Source: SIG440 sp045586925 (GTDB taxonomy: Bacteria; Bacillota; Clostridia; Monoglobales; Monoglobaceae). Taken from it: a stretch of 64,000 bases of DNA. A program made the position numbers and the translations under genes. Below, in pieces: positions 45,215-53,855 of this stretch. The DNA is taken from assembly GCA_045586925.1 (NCBI GenBank), contig JAZNBG010000030.1, positions 9,870 to 73,869 of the forward strand. The letters are read 5' to 3'. The notes beneath the pieces are model-generated. The model did no database searches and had not been told where the DNA came from. It worked only from the letters and a program-made list of their open reading frames with translations. Each line of letters starts with the position of its first letter. Within the stretch, counting starts at the first letter, position 1.

Positions 45215-46387
45215 ATGTCAAGAATTTGTATTCCCGATTATGAGTACAAAGAAAGAATTGCAAGAGCAGCAAAGCTCGTTGCAGAAAAAGGTCTGGATGT
45301 AATGGTTGTATGTTCAACAGAATCAGACTACGCAAACGCTAGATATTTCAGCGGTTTCTGGCCTCTGTTTGAACGTGCAGGTGTTGCTATCTCTGCAACA
45401 GGAGAAGCAGCATTGATGGTTGGTCCTGAATGTATCATCTTTGCAAAAGATGTCGGTAAGATTGAAAAGGTTTTCTGCCTGAGAGAATTCAGAGAATCAG
45501 CTGACCCCTCTTACCCCGAGCTTCACGCTGATACATTTAACGATGTATTCAAAGCTATCGGTGTTACAGGCAGCAAAATCAAAATCGGTCTTGGTAGCTA
45601 TGTAGAGTGCACACTCCCCATCTATGAAGGTCTTAAGGACAGCTATCCCGAGGCAGAAATCGTTAAGTGCAACGACATTATGGTTAACCTGAGAAAGATT
45701 AAGTCAGCTAACGAGCTTGCTTGTATTCAGGAAGGCTTCAGAATCGTTGACATTGCAACAGACGAAGTTATTCGCAACCTCAAGCCAGGCGTAACCGAAC
45801 TTCAGATGGTTGGTATCGCACAGAAGGTTATCTATGAAGAAGGTGCAGAATACGAAGGTCTTCCTATGTACGTATTCAGCGAAAAGTCAACAAGCCACGC
45901 AATTTCACGTTCAGGCTACAGAACAATCGGCAAGAACGATATCGTTCAGCTTAACCTTTCTGCTAAGATTGACGGTTATTCACCTGCTATCGGTCTTCCC
46001 ATCGCTATGGGTAAGCTCGAAGGCGAAAGAAGAAGAGTTGTTGAATTCTGTAAGGAAGCTCACGACTGGACAATCGACCAGCTCAAAGCAGGCGTTATGG
46101 CAGATAGCGTTGCTAAGAATTTCTATAATATGTATGTTGAAAACGGTTTCAAAGACAGCTATGTTTACGGACCTTGTCACGGAACAGGTATGATCGAGGT
46201 TGAGCCACCCTGGATGGAAACAGACTCAACTTACAAACTGGAAGAAAATATGACATTCCAGGTTGATACATTCATTATGGGCGACGGCTTCGGCTGCAGA
46301 TGGGAAATCGGTGCTGCTATCACTAAGGATGGTTGCCACAAGATGACAGATTACCTTAAGAAAGGTATCATCGAACTCGGTTTCTAA
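45215..46387 (+). CDS. Creatinase-like M24 (pita-bread) protein without a full metal site
   Basis: A 390-residue M24-family protein with an N-terminal creatinase domain and C-terminal pita-bread fold (NLRKIKSANELACIQEGFRIVD onward). The metal-ligand positions of aminopeptidases are changed: the DxG...D segment reads QLNLSAKIDGYSPAIG, and the first C-terminal Glu is replaced in FQVDTFI. The His in PCHGTGMIEVEPP and the last Glu in CRWEIGAAIT remain. This fits the metal-independent creatinase branch (C-N hydrolysis of creatine or similar amidines). AGGAGATG precedes the start. A creatininase gene is nearby. The true substrate is unknown. Confidence 0.88.
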   Translation: MSRICIPDYEYKERIARAAKLVAEKGLDVMVVCSTESDYANARYFSGFWPLFERAGVAISATGEAALMVGPECIIFAKDVGKIEKVFCLREFRESADPSYPELHADTFNDVFKAIGVTGSKIKIGLGSYVECTLPIYEGLKDSYPEAEIVKCNDIMVNLRKIKSANELACIQEGFRIVDIATDEVIRNLKPGVTELQMVGIAQKVIYEEGAEYEGLPMYVFSEKSTSHAISRSGYRTIGKNDIVQLNLSAKIDGYSPAIGLPIAMGKLEGERRRVVEFCKEAHDWTIDQLKAGVMADSVAKNFYNMYVENGFKDSYVYGPCHGTGMIEVEPPWMETDSTYKLEENMTFQVDTFIMGDGFGCRWEIGAAITKDGCHKMTDYLKKGIIELGF

Positions 46388-46674
46388 TTTAGGGGCAGTA
46401 GCAAAATGCACAGACCACGCAAAGCGTGCAAAAGGCTTAATGCAGCCATTTTCAAAGAATATAAAGGCTAAAAAAACCAAGGTAGAAATTTGTTATGCAA
46501 CAAATTTCAATTGCAGATGCTTTGCGTTTTGAACAAACTTCGCCTCTCGCAGTATCCGCATACAGCTTCGGGTCTCAGTTTGTCCAATCTGCACTATTTT
46601 GCGTCCACCCCAAAGGAGCTGCCGCATTTTGCGACAGCTCCTTATATAAATCTAATTGATTGGAGAAAAGAAAA
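46388..46674 (+). other. Structured intergenic region, no gene seen
   Basis: 287 bp without a convincing gene. It holds a CACGC-AAA-GCGTG hairpin, a perfect 10-bp stem GAAATTTGTT (46485-46494) / AACAAATTTC (46499-46508) with an ATGC loop, and a terminator GGAGCTG / CAGCTCC at 46614-46644. It ends with the ribosome site of the ASRT-like gene. Confidence 0.55.
46614..46644 (+). terminator. Hairpin terminator before the ASRT-like gene
   Basis: GGAGCTG / CAGCTCC stem with an inner CGCATTTTGCG pairing, followed by TTATAT. It would stop or attenuate transcription from the creatinase-like gene. Confidence 0.6.
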
Positions 46675-47040
46675 ATGGCTATTGGTAAAAAAGAATGGAT
46701 AATTCCTGACTGTGAACTTCCTCAGGAAGGCGAAGGCGTGGCAAAGGGCCACGAATCAGTTATCATCGTTAACGATTCTGATACGGATGCAAAAATAGAT
46801 GTAAGCATTTATTTCACAGATAAAGAGCCCCACACAGGCATTGTTTGGGAAGTTGGCGCAAAGAGAGTTAAGTGCTTCAGAATGAACAATATCGACCATA
46901 TGTGTGGTTTCAAAGTTCCTTTTGAAACACAGTATGCTATGAAGGTTTCAAGCAATACCCCTATTGTTCTGCAGTACGGCAGACTTGACAACACTCAGGC
47001 AAATCTTGCATTCTATACAACACTTGGCTATTCTGAGTAA
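46675..47040 (+). CDS. ASRT-like protein (Anabaena sensory rhodopsin transducer family)
   Basis: This 121-residue cytoplasmic beta-sandwich protein matches the small family named after the Anabaena sensory rhodopsin transducer: GHESVIIVNDSDTDAKIDVSIYFTDKEP, KRVKCFRMNNI and TPIVLQYGRLDNTQANLAFYTTLGYS. There is no rhodopsin here and no reason to expect light sensing. In non-phototrophs the function is unknown; small-ligand binding has been suggested. It lies between creatinase-like and creatininase genes, in the same orientation as the former. The start at 46675 follows TTGGAG. Confidence 0.85.
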   Translation: MAIGKKEWIIPDCELPQEGEGVAKGHESVIIVNDSDTDAKIDVSIYFTDKEPHTGIVWEVGAKRVKCFRMNNIDHMCGFKVPFETQYAMKVSSNTPIVLQYGRLDNTQANLAFYTTLGYSE

Positions 47041-47063
47041 TAAAACAGTTCAAAAACCAAAAA

Positions 47064-47095
47064 ACATCCACCTAAAGCAAAATTTTAGGCGGATG
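47064..47095. terminator. Bidirectional terminator between ASRT-like and creatininase genes
   Basis: ACATCCaCCTAAA / TTTAGGcGGATGT-type stem with A-run before and T-run after, between convergent genes. Confidence 0.85.
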
Positions 47096-47106
47096 TTTTT
47101 ATTATA

Positions 47107-47844
47107 TTAGTTTATTGCTTCACGAAGCCATTCAAGTGTGCACTCAACCATATGTTTTCCGGTTTCTTCAGATGCTTCTTTTGCACTTTCTGCAAACCAT
47201 TCGGTATTCTGAGCACAACGGCTTAAATCAACATTTTCGGGATAAGTTCCCATCATTAAGCTGGTTTCCCATTTGCCTGCATGGTCAAAACCACCGCATT
47301 TTATCTGTGCATCAGCACCGATAAGAGGAATAACCTTAATGTATGAGAATGGGTCTTCTCCGCCGCCAAGGTTTTCATAATAATCAGCATAAGAATCGCT
47401 GCCCCACCAACCTTTACCAAGAGTTTCTTCCATATATTCCATTGTAACCTTCTTTGCAGCCTTGTGACACGCGATAGTCATAGGCATAAGACCTGCGCCT
47501 TCTGTCTGATGATGTGGAACAAGATAGATATTTTTTATACCGCCGGCAATCATCGATTTAAGAACACAATATAAATATTGTGCATATGTATCTTCGTCAA
47601 CGTGTATATGGTCAGGCTTTGGAGCACACACAGCATATGACGCAACACCATACCAGATAGGCGGACAAATCACCACTTCTTTTTCCTTCTCAAGTTCACG
47701 AAGGCATCCGTTTACTACCATGGTATCCGTTCCGCAAGATGCATGATGAGCATGATATTCAATAGTACCAATAGGTATAATAAATGGCACCTTTCTTTTT
47801 ACAGCATCTTCAATTTGGTCGTGAAACATATTAATCAGTTGCAT
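47107..47844 (-). CDS. Creatininase family amidohydrolase
   Basis: This 245-residue metal-dependent amidohydrolase has the family motifs: IPIGTIEYHAHHASCGTDT with metal ligands Glu and His, IYLVPHHQTEG and GFDHAGKWETSLMM (HAGxxETS). Members open cyclic amides such as creatinine or process lactams in cofactor pathways. The neighbour at 45215 is creatinase-like, which makes a two-step degradation of a creatinine-like compound conceivable; that is inference from position. It has its own strong promoter. Confidence 0.9.
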   Translation of the reverse strand: MQLINMFHDQIEDAVKRKVPFIIPIGTIEYHAHHASCGTDTMVVNGCLRELEKEKEVVICPPIWYGVASYAVCAPKPDHIHVDEDTYAQYLYCVLKSMIAGGIKNIYLVPHHQTEGAGLMPMTIACHKAAKKVTMEYMEETLGKGWWGSDSYADYYENLGGGEDPFSYIKVIPLIGADAQIKCGGFDHAGKWETSLMMGTYPENVDLSRCAQNTEWFAESAKEASEETGKHMVECTLEWLREAIN

Positions 47845-47908
47845 AATTATAACCCCCTGTATATTTATTTAATAATAGTTTAATTTAAAAAGCAACATAG
47901 CTTTAATT

Positions 47909-47937
47909 ATTATATAATAATTTGCTAATCTTGTCAA
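47909..47937 (-). promoter_or_regulatory. Sigma-A promoter of the creatininase gene
   Basis: Minus strand TTGACA (47932-47937), 17 bp, TATAAT (47909-47914), 65 bp upstream of the ATG. Confidence 0.85.
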
Positions 47938-47992
47938 TTAAATGATGCAATAAAACTCATGCTCGTGTCAATAATAATTTCCCTTTGAGCTG

Positions 47993-48799
47993 TTAGTTTG
48001 CTTCAATAACCCCCAGCGCTTCATAGAACTTTCCGCCATCATTTATCCTTTCCTTAACCTTTCTCGCAAAACTTGAAGCATCGACGCACGAATTAAGATT
48101 TTCTTTTGTTGTATTCCATTTAAACACATATTTAAGTATTGAGTATGACTCCTCAGGCTCGAACACTTCGAATAAATCCTGAAACATCAGCATATTACTG
48201 TCATTTTTTAACAGATTTTTCAAACTGCTGTCCATAAGCCATGAATGGCAGGTAAAATATTTATATTTATAATCAGGATAAAACTCTTTAAAGAATTTTT
48301 TTGCCATATCAAAAGATTTTTCACATTCCGTCCTTAAAAGAGGCCCATCTGCCGGGATGTGTACCTCAATTACATTATCCCCTTTTTTAATGTTTTTTTC
48401 GGCAAGATCGCAACTTGCCTTACCAAAAGCAAATTGCAATCTGCCAAGCTTAAAAAGTTTCATACTGAGATGACGTTTAAGCCAATTTATTTCGCCCAGA
48501 TAAAGTCCTTCCTCTAGTTCGCTCCATATATCCAGCCATCTGCCTATGTCAGACAGAGTATCATATAGAATTTCTTCTGATATACCTTTTTGTTTATATT
48601 GCTTTGACAATTCCTCACACATATATAAATACGATAGGAAATTTTTCTTTCCGTTCTTTTCTTTTGTATCGTATTTATCTATTTTAAAATCTTCTATTTT
48701 AATTTCTCTCAAAGCATTGTAAAATTCTGCGTCATACCGAGAGTCGAATTTTAACGCCTTATACCATTTTTCAATTATTTTTGCTCTATCCAAAATCAT
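47993..48799 (-). CDS. Acyltransferase-like protein (NAT-N / GNAT-like C-terminal domains)
   Basis: A 268-residue cytoplasmic protein resembling the acyltransferase-domain family with an all-helical N-terminal half and a GNAT-like C-terminal half (IEVHIPADGPLLRTECEKSFDMAKKFF, CHSWLMD, MFQDLFEV). The acyl donor and acceptor are not known. The start is uncertain: ATG 48799 immediately follows GAGGTG, and a TTG two codons on is better spaced. It is downstream of a serine hydrolase gene in the same direction. Confidence 0.75.
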   Translation of the reverse strand: MILDRAKIIEKWYKALKFDSRYDAEFYNALREIKIEDFKIDKYDTKEKNGKKNFLSYLYMCEELSKQYKQKGISEEILYDTLSDIGRWLDIWSELEEGLYLGEINWLKRHLSMKLFKLGRLQFAFGKASCDLAEKNIKKGDNVIEVHIPADGPLLRTECEKSFDMAKKFFKEFYPDYKYKYFTCHSWLMDSSLKNLLKNDSNMLMFQDLFEVFEPEESYSILKYVFKWNTTKENLNSCVDASSFARKVKERINDGGKFYEALGVIEAN

Positions 48800-48862
48800 C
48801 ACCTCATAAAAAATATAAACTTGACACAAGTAAAAACACAATGGAACTGTCCCCATGCGTTA

Positions 48863-50047
48863 TCAACCAATGCACTCATATAAAGCATTTCGCATTTCCT
48901 TTTGAATATTGATATCCCACTTATGTATGTGCTGGAAATATGTAAGTGAAATTCTGTTTTTTGTGTCAACCATTGAAAATGCACCGGCAGCACCATCCCA
49001 TCCGAATTCTCCGATGGGACTAAGTGATCCGCTTACCGCTTTATCAATATGAGTACGAACTCCTAATCCATAACCGTATCCCGGTCTTAACTTATAAAAA
49101 TCATCACATTGTTTTCCTCTAAGATGATTTGTTCCCATAAGTTCAACTGTTTTTGAAGACAAAATTCTTTTGCCATTCTTGCCTACTCCACCGCAAGCCA
49201 TTGCATCAAGAAATGCCGCGTAGTCTTCCGCGCAAGATGTAAGACCGGCACCGCCGCTTTCATACTCTTCAGTCAGATTGAACGCACACTCCAACGGTAA
49301 TCTTTTGGGCTTTCTGTTTTCGTCAAAAATATATCTTGCAGCCATTTTAGAAAGCTTAACTTCATCCTTGGGAACACCAAAAAATGTATTCTTCATATTA
49401 AGCGGCTCAAAAATATTTTTTCTCATATATTCCCCAAGTTTGTCACCGGACCACACTTCTATCAATGCACCAAGCACATCATGGCAAAGGCTATATCTGA
49501 ATCTTGTTCCCGGCTCAAAGCCCAGACTTTTTTCAGACATTGCACCTACAAGTTCCCTTGTGCTTGTTTTCCCCTCATTAATCGCGCTGGTTATAGCATC
49601 ATCATTTAGTTCATAGTCAAGACCTGCACCCATTGTAAATAAATCTTTAATTGTAATTTGTTTTTTTGCATATCCCGCCCAGTCAGTTTTAACATTTTCG
49701 CCAAAACCAGCACCGGTTGTGATTTTTGCAGCATCTTCCATATTTATTTCATCAGACGAAATTTTCATTTTTTCAAATTCAGGCAAATATTTTGACACTG
49801 GATCGCTCATCAAATACTTACCTCTTTCAAAAAGCTGTAATGCCGCAGTACAAGTAAGCATTTTTGTCATAGAAAAAATAAGGTACAGTTCATCACCTTC
49901 CATCTTTTTATTGTTTTCAATATCACTCATGCCCGTAAAGTATCTAAAAATCACCTCGTGATCCTTATAAACCATACAATCCACTCCGGGAGTATTATAT
50001 TTTTTTACAAGCTCGTCCATGTAGTTTTTAAGCTTACTAAAATCCAT
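48863..50047 (-). CDS. Serine hydrolase, class C beta-lactamase fold
   Basis: A 394-residue protein of the beta-lactamase/esterase EstB group. The catalytic SxxK is SMTK (LIFSMTKMLTC), the second motif is YSL in FRYSLCHDVLGAL, and the C-terminal GEFGWDGAAG replaces the KTG triad as in esterases of this fold. No signal peptide is seen, so it is probably intracellular or a cytoplasmic esterase. It lies next to an SGNH hydrolase gene, with a duplicated intergenic repeat in between. Confidence 0.9.
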   Translation of the reverse strand: MDFSKLKNYMDELVKKYNTPGVDCMVYKDHEVIFRYFTGMSDIENNKKMEGDELYLIFSMTKMLTCTAALQLFERGKYLMSDPVSKYLPEFEKMKISSDEINMEDAAKITTGAGFGENVKTDWAGYAKKQITIKDLFTMGAGLDYELNDDAITSAINEGKTSTRELVGAMSEKSLGFEPGTRFRYSLCHDVLGALIEVWSGDKLGEYMRKNIFEPLNMKNTFFGVPKDEVKLSKMAARYIFDENRKPKRLPLECAFNLTEEYESGGAGLTSCAEDYAAFLDAMACGGVGKNGKRILSSKTVELMGTNHLRGKQCDDFYKLRPGYGYGLGVRTHIDKAVSGSLSPIGEFGWDGAAGAFSMVDTKNRISLTYFQHIHKWDINIQKEMRNALYECIG

Positions 50048-50096
50048 TATGTCACCTTTTCTTTTTATATATTTAAATGTTCATTTTCCTACTCGT

Positions 50097-50315
50097 GTCA
50101 AGTCAGGCGAACAGTGAATAATAAGAACCATCACCCAACACGAAATCACAGATTTCTGTTGGGTACCCGAGAACCTTGTTATGCTAAAGCATAATATGGA
50201 CCTACTATTTTTCACTGTTTTTTCTACATTGCTTTTCATCAGAACCCGCAGGAATATTAGATTTTCCTGGCCGATATGTAAATATTTATTATCGGCAAAC
50301 TATTCATTTAATTTT
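50097..50315 (-). repeat. Intergenic repeat, copy 1 (with 74-bp insert)
   Basis: The 314-bp gap holds no gene. It repeats the sequence at 51449-51597: a TGTCAAGTCAGGCGAACAG start, then two hairpins GCAGGAA / TTCCTG and CCGATA / TATCGG with about 60 nearly identical bases (50243-50305). Read on the minus strand it lies upstream of the serine hydrolase gene, and its TTGACA could serve as a -35 box. Confidence 0.8.
50124..50197. repeat. 74-bp insert with two hairpins inside repeat copy 1
   Basis: Absent from copy 2. It contains ACCCAACA-C-GAAATC / GATTTC-TGTTGGGT (50133-50164) and TTATGC-TAAA-GCATAA (50179-50194). It is bordered by AATAATA (50117-50123) and ATAATA (50191-50196), like a short target duplication. 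Confidence 0.6.
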
Positions 50316-50361
50316 TGAAAATTGTCACAAGCGAAACATATCAGAACTTTTTGCAAATAGA

Positions 50362-51405
50362 TTAGAGGTTATAGCGACCAATAACTTCTGTCAATGCTTT
50401 GGCCATAGACGCAAACCCAAAATCTGTTGGATGGCAATTATCTACAGTTCCCGAATCTTTACAAAGTTCAGTCAGTGCCTCTCCGTCAATAAAATATACA
50501 TTTTTATCACCTGATAAAATCGCATTACGATATGTTGTTTCAATTATGCTTCGTCTTGTCTTTTCCTCTTCGGTTAAAAAATGTTTTGGACGAGACATCA
50601 TTATCACGGGCAAAAGCGGATACTTTTCTCTTATTGCCTTAAACATTTTTTCGTGAGTCTTTTCAAGATGCTCAACGGTGGGAGCATTATGGTCATAATC
50701 ATAAACAAAAATTGACATATCCAAATTCTTGATATATTCAATCATCTCATCTTCTGCCTTTGCATTTCCTGAAAAGCCAAGATTTATGTAATCGTAATTA
50801 AAAGTTCTCGAAACAATCGCTTGATAGCTCATTCCCGGTCTTGATGCACATCCACCCTGTGTTATTGATGATCCGTAATATACAATCGGTTTATCATTTT
50901 TATATACTTCAGCTTCTGATACATAAGCAGTGTCCTGCAAACCAATAAACAATTCGCAAACATTCGAATACAGCGGGAAATTAATTGTTATTTCCCGTCG
51001 TTCTTTTTTCTCAAGTTCAAAGATGCTTTCATATCCATCTTTAATGTCAAACGGCGGAACAAATGTTTTTGCATAATAATTATCAATATACAAATCAAAA
51101 CCTATAGAACCTGTTAGTGCAAAATGAGGCATTTTTCCTAAACCATCCATTTTAGCATGGATGGCTATGTATGGGCTGTCTGTAACAAACTTCACTCTAC
51201 CGCCTGCGGTATTTGCATGCAGATAATAAACACCTTCGCTTACACTTTTGGCAACACCTTCAGGCATTCGCCTATATTTACCGTTTTCTTTGAAAACTCC
51301 ATAAACTTTAAATGGAGCCTCATCAATTTTATAAAACTTAATATCTTTTTTATCTATTTTTGTTTCAATCGTAAAATTCCCATCTACCTTTGAAATATCA
51401 AACAT
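50362..51405 (-). CDS. SGNH/GDSL-type esterase with N-terminal beta domain
   Basis: A 347-residue protein with an N-terminal beta-sandwich of about 170 residues and a C-terminal SGNH hydrolase. The nucleophile block is YYGSSITQGG, the oxyanion Gly is in INLGFSGNAKAE, and the catalytic Asp-His are in DNCHPTDFGF. No signal peptide is seen. Such enzymes often deacetylate sugars. It sits between two copies of an intergenic repeat. Confidence 0.9.
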   Translation of the reverse strand: MFDISKVDGNFTIETKIDKKDIKFYKIDEAPFKVYGVFKENGKYRRMPEGVAKSVSEGVYYLHANTAGGRVKFVTDSPYIAIHAKMDGLGKMPHFALTGSIGFDLYIDNYYAKTFVPPFDIKDGYESIFELEKKERREITINFPLYSNVCELFIGLQDTAYVSEAEVYKNDKPIVYYGSSITQGGCASRPGMSYQAIVSRTFNYDYINLGFSGNAKAEDEMIEYIKNLDMSIFVYDYDHNAPTVEHLEKTHEKMFKAIREKYPLLPVIMMSRPKHFLTEEEKTRRSIIETTYRNAILSGDKNVYFIDGEALTELCKDSGTVDNCHPTDFGFASMAKALTEVIGRYNL

Positions 51406-51448
51406 ATTAATTCTCCTCTTTTCCTAATATTCGACACAGTTCGACTTT

Positions 51449-51597
51449 TGTCAAGTCAGGCGAACAGTGAATAATAGGACCTACTATTTTATGTTCTTGT
51501 TTTTCTGAACAAAATCCATTAAAACCCGCAGGAATGTTAGATTTTCCTGCCCGATATGTAAATATTTATTATCGGCAAACTATTGTATTAAATTTTT
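51449..51597 (-). repeat. Intergenic repeat, copy 2
   Basis: Shares the TGTCAAGTCAGGCGAACAGTG start, the GGACCTACTATTT segment and the two-hairpin block (51522-51585) with 50097-50315. On the minus strand TTGACA near 51450 with 17 bp to AATATT may be the promoter of the SGNH gene. Confidence 0.8.
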
Positions 51598-51626
51598 CAC
51601 AAACTGACTCCTATCTAACTATAACT

Positions 51627-52805
51627 TCATTTTTTTATCTGTTTTTTCACATATTTTCTATATTCATCTCGCAATAATGCGTATGTAACAAGATTTTCAA
51701 TCAGATTGACAATATCTTCATCAGTAATATTCCATAATTTATTATGTGTTAATGTTCCCAAATAAAACTGTCTGCCTTTTATTATTTGGGGATATTTTTG
51801 TTCTACAATACTTCTCAACTCACTTACACGTCCACTCCCAATATTACTTATCCCAATTCTTCCATGGTGATTAAAAATACACTTTTCACCTATTACTGCC
51901 ATATTGTCATCTATTACCAACTGTAACGAATGGTGAGTTGTTTTTTCATTATCAATAGCCACATTCAAACTAGTTTTTATCACATCAGGTTTTGAGTTTG
52001 ATATATAAGTAGAAAGTCCAATTGATACAAATTCTGTATTTCCATTTACATCAATTAAGAAAGAACGATATGGTCCGGCAAAAACCCCACCTGCTGCATT
52101 GCCATATGATAATAATCTAACGCCATAATCTTCAATTAAATTGAAATAATGATATTTTTTTATTGGCATCTTATCTCTTTTATCTAACAGACATTCCCAT
52201 AAATTCAATATAGGAATTGACTTTTCTAATGATGTATTTTCACCAATCTCGTAACCAATATAATTACCCAAACTTTTTTCAATTTCATCAAATGGTGTAC
52301 GGTCAGGAAATTTTTGTTCCGTTACTAGTTCATATTTACCATCAATCAATTCTGCATACATTGGCATTTGAGTTATTTGATTGTAAACATTTTCATCAGG
52401 ATTATACTTATAACACAATGTCATTGAACCATCTGTTAACATCACATAATCACAAAGCAATTCATCTGCATAGTCCAAAACCTGATTGCTCGCTTTTTCA
52501 CCTAAAATCACACCATTTGCCTTACACTCAATAACAGCTATTGGTATACGCAAATTATTCTCTTTGTCGTATTTATGAATAATTATATCCGCTCTTTTCT
52601 TGCTCTTCAAACCATAATGACCTAAATTTTCTTCGACAGAAATCATTTCTTTTGGAACTTTTAATTCATTCAGCAAATATGAAATAATTTTTTGACGAAT
52701 AGTTTCTTCTGGCGTCACATATATAAGTTTTTCTCTTATAGTATCCAAATAGCATTCTTTATCATTTCTTGTATATATTTTAGGTAATGGTTGATTTAAA
52801 AACAT
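51627..52805 (-). CDS. Orphan protein with HsdR N-terminal-type nuclease domain
   Basis: A 392-residue protein whose first half matches the type I restriction HsdR N-terminal domain: TPEETIRQKIISYLLNELKVP, KKRADIIIHK (Asp) and IAVIECKANG (ExK) give a PD-(D/E)xK arrangement. The helicase part of HsdR is absent, and no HsdM/HsdS or other defence gene is nearby. The second half (from about residue 200) is not recognised. The gene is A/T-rich compared with its neighbours, suggesting transfer. The start at 52805 has AGAGG. Confidence 0.8.
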   Translation of the reverse strand: MFLNQPLPKIYTRNDKECYLDTIREKLIYVTPEETIRQKIISYLLNELKVPKEMISVEENLGHYGLKSKKRADIIIHKYDKENNLRIPIAVIECKANGVILGEKASNQVLDYADELLCDYVMLTDGSMTLCYKYNPDENVYNQITQMPMYAELIDGKYELVTEQKFPDRTPFDEIEKSLGNYIGYEIGENTSLEKSIPILNLWECLLDKRDKMPIKKYHYFNLIEDYGVRLLSYGNAAGGVFAGPYRSFLIDVNGNTEFVSIGLSTYISNSKPDVIKTSLNVAIDNEKTTHHSLQLVIDDNMAVIGEKCIFNHHGRIGISNIGSGRVSELRSIVEQKYPQIIKGRQFYLGTLTHNKLWNITDEDIVNLIENLVTYALLRDEYRKYVKKQIKK

Positions 52806-52923
52806 AGTCTGTACCTCTTTTATCATAAATTAAAATTTTAACACTCACGCTTGCTCTCGTGTCAAGTCGGGTCAAAAAAACCATCCAAAATGCACACACA
52901 AAGTCTGCCTTACACATTGCTGT

Positions 52924-53796
52924 TTATATATTAAGTTTGGAGCGTATCGACTTTATGTACTCCTTCGGACTTTGTCCCGTTGACTTTTTAAAAAATCTGC
53001 AAAAGTAGTGAATTGAATTAAAACCCAATTTTTCCGAAATTTCAGTAATGGAAAGTACATTTTCACGAAGAAGCCGCTTTGCCTCCTTCTCCTTCAGCAT
53101 ATTAATATATCCTGTAACTGTTTGGCCGTAAATTCTTTTAAAATTACGGCATAGTGTGGTTTTGTTTGTTCCGAACAAAAAGCACAAATTTTCTAACTGA
53201 ATTTTTTCCATATAATGCTCGCATATATACTGATGTACAATTGAGGTTTTTCCATCCTCGGTCTCCTCGGCGCTGAGTTTATTATCAAGACTTATAAAAT
53301 CACGCACCAAAGTAATCAAAAATGCTTCCAGCTTGATTTTAAGCATCTGGTCAGAACCAAATATCGGATTTTTTCGTTTGGTCATATCCATTGTGATTGC
53401 ATCATAGGGGGGCTCATAAGTATTCATACCCTCCTTCATAATTTCAGCAAGCATCTTTTTATGGTCGGCAGACAAAGTAACCGGTCTTGCCGAAAAAGGC
53501 TCTATTTCATCACAATGACACTCAAATCCTATAATAATAACATTAGGTGCCACATCTTCATAACAACTCAAGGAGTGCACCTCGTTTGGGCGGTGAATTA
53601 TAAGCTGATTGTTTGTAACTGTGCCCGAATAATTCTCGCTTTTTACCATAACCGAGCCGTTATCAACATACAAAAGCTCACAAAAGTTGTGATAATCGTC
53701 TACTGTATGGTATTTGCTGACAAATTCAAAATAGTGAATGTTTGCAATCCTTGAAACCTCTAACTGTGTTATAAAGTTTTTTAATTTAAACTCCAT
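52924..53796 (-). CDS. AraC family transcriptional regulator
   Basis: A 290-residue regulator: an N-terminal cupin-like sensor (FVSKYHTVDDYHNFCELLYVDNG, IIHRPNEVHSLSCYED) and a C-terminal double HTH (LENLCFLFGTNKTTLCRNFKRIYG, SITEISEKLGFNSIHYFCRFFKKSTGQSPKEY). The start at 53796 follows GGGTGAT. Its neighbours are the HsdR-N-type gene and glycerate kinase, so its target is unclear. Confidence 0.92.
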   Translation of the reverse strand: MEFKLKNFITQLEVSRIANIHYFEFVSKYHTVDDYHNFCELLYVDNGSVMVKSENYSGTVTNNQLIIHRPNEVHSLSCYEDVAPNVIIIGFECHCDEIEPFSARPVTLSADHKKMLAEIMKEGMNTYEPPYDAITMDMTKRKNPIFGSDQMLKIKLEAFLITLVRDFISLDNKLSAEETEDGKTSIVHQYICEHYMEKIQLENLCFLFGTNKTTLCRNFKRIYGQTVTGYINMLKEKEAKRLLRENVLSITEISEKLGFNSIHYFCRFFKKSTGQSPKEYIKSIRSKLNI

Positions 53797-53855
53797 TTTT
53801 ATCACCCGCATTTACACAAAATTACATAAATTTAGGAATTGTTTAATTAGACTTC

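Noticed and set aside
46675..47040. Light-sensing system based on an ASRT homologue
   Set aside because: No rhodopsin gene is present, and this family is widespread in non-phototrophs.
51627..52805. Type I restriction-modification locus
   Set aside because: No methylase, specificity or helicase part in the neighbourhood.
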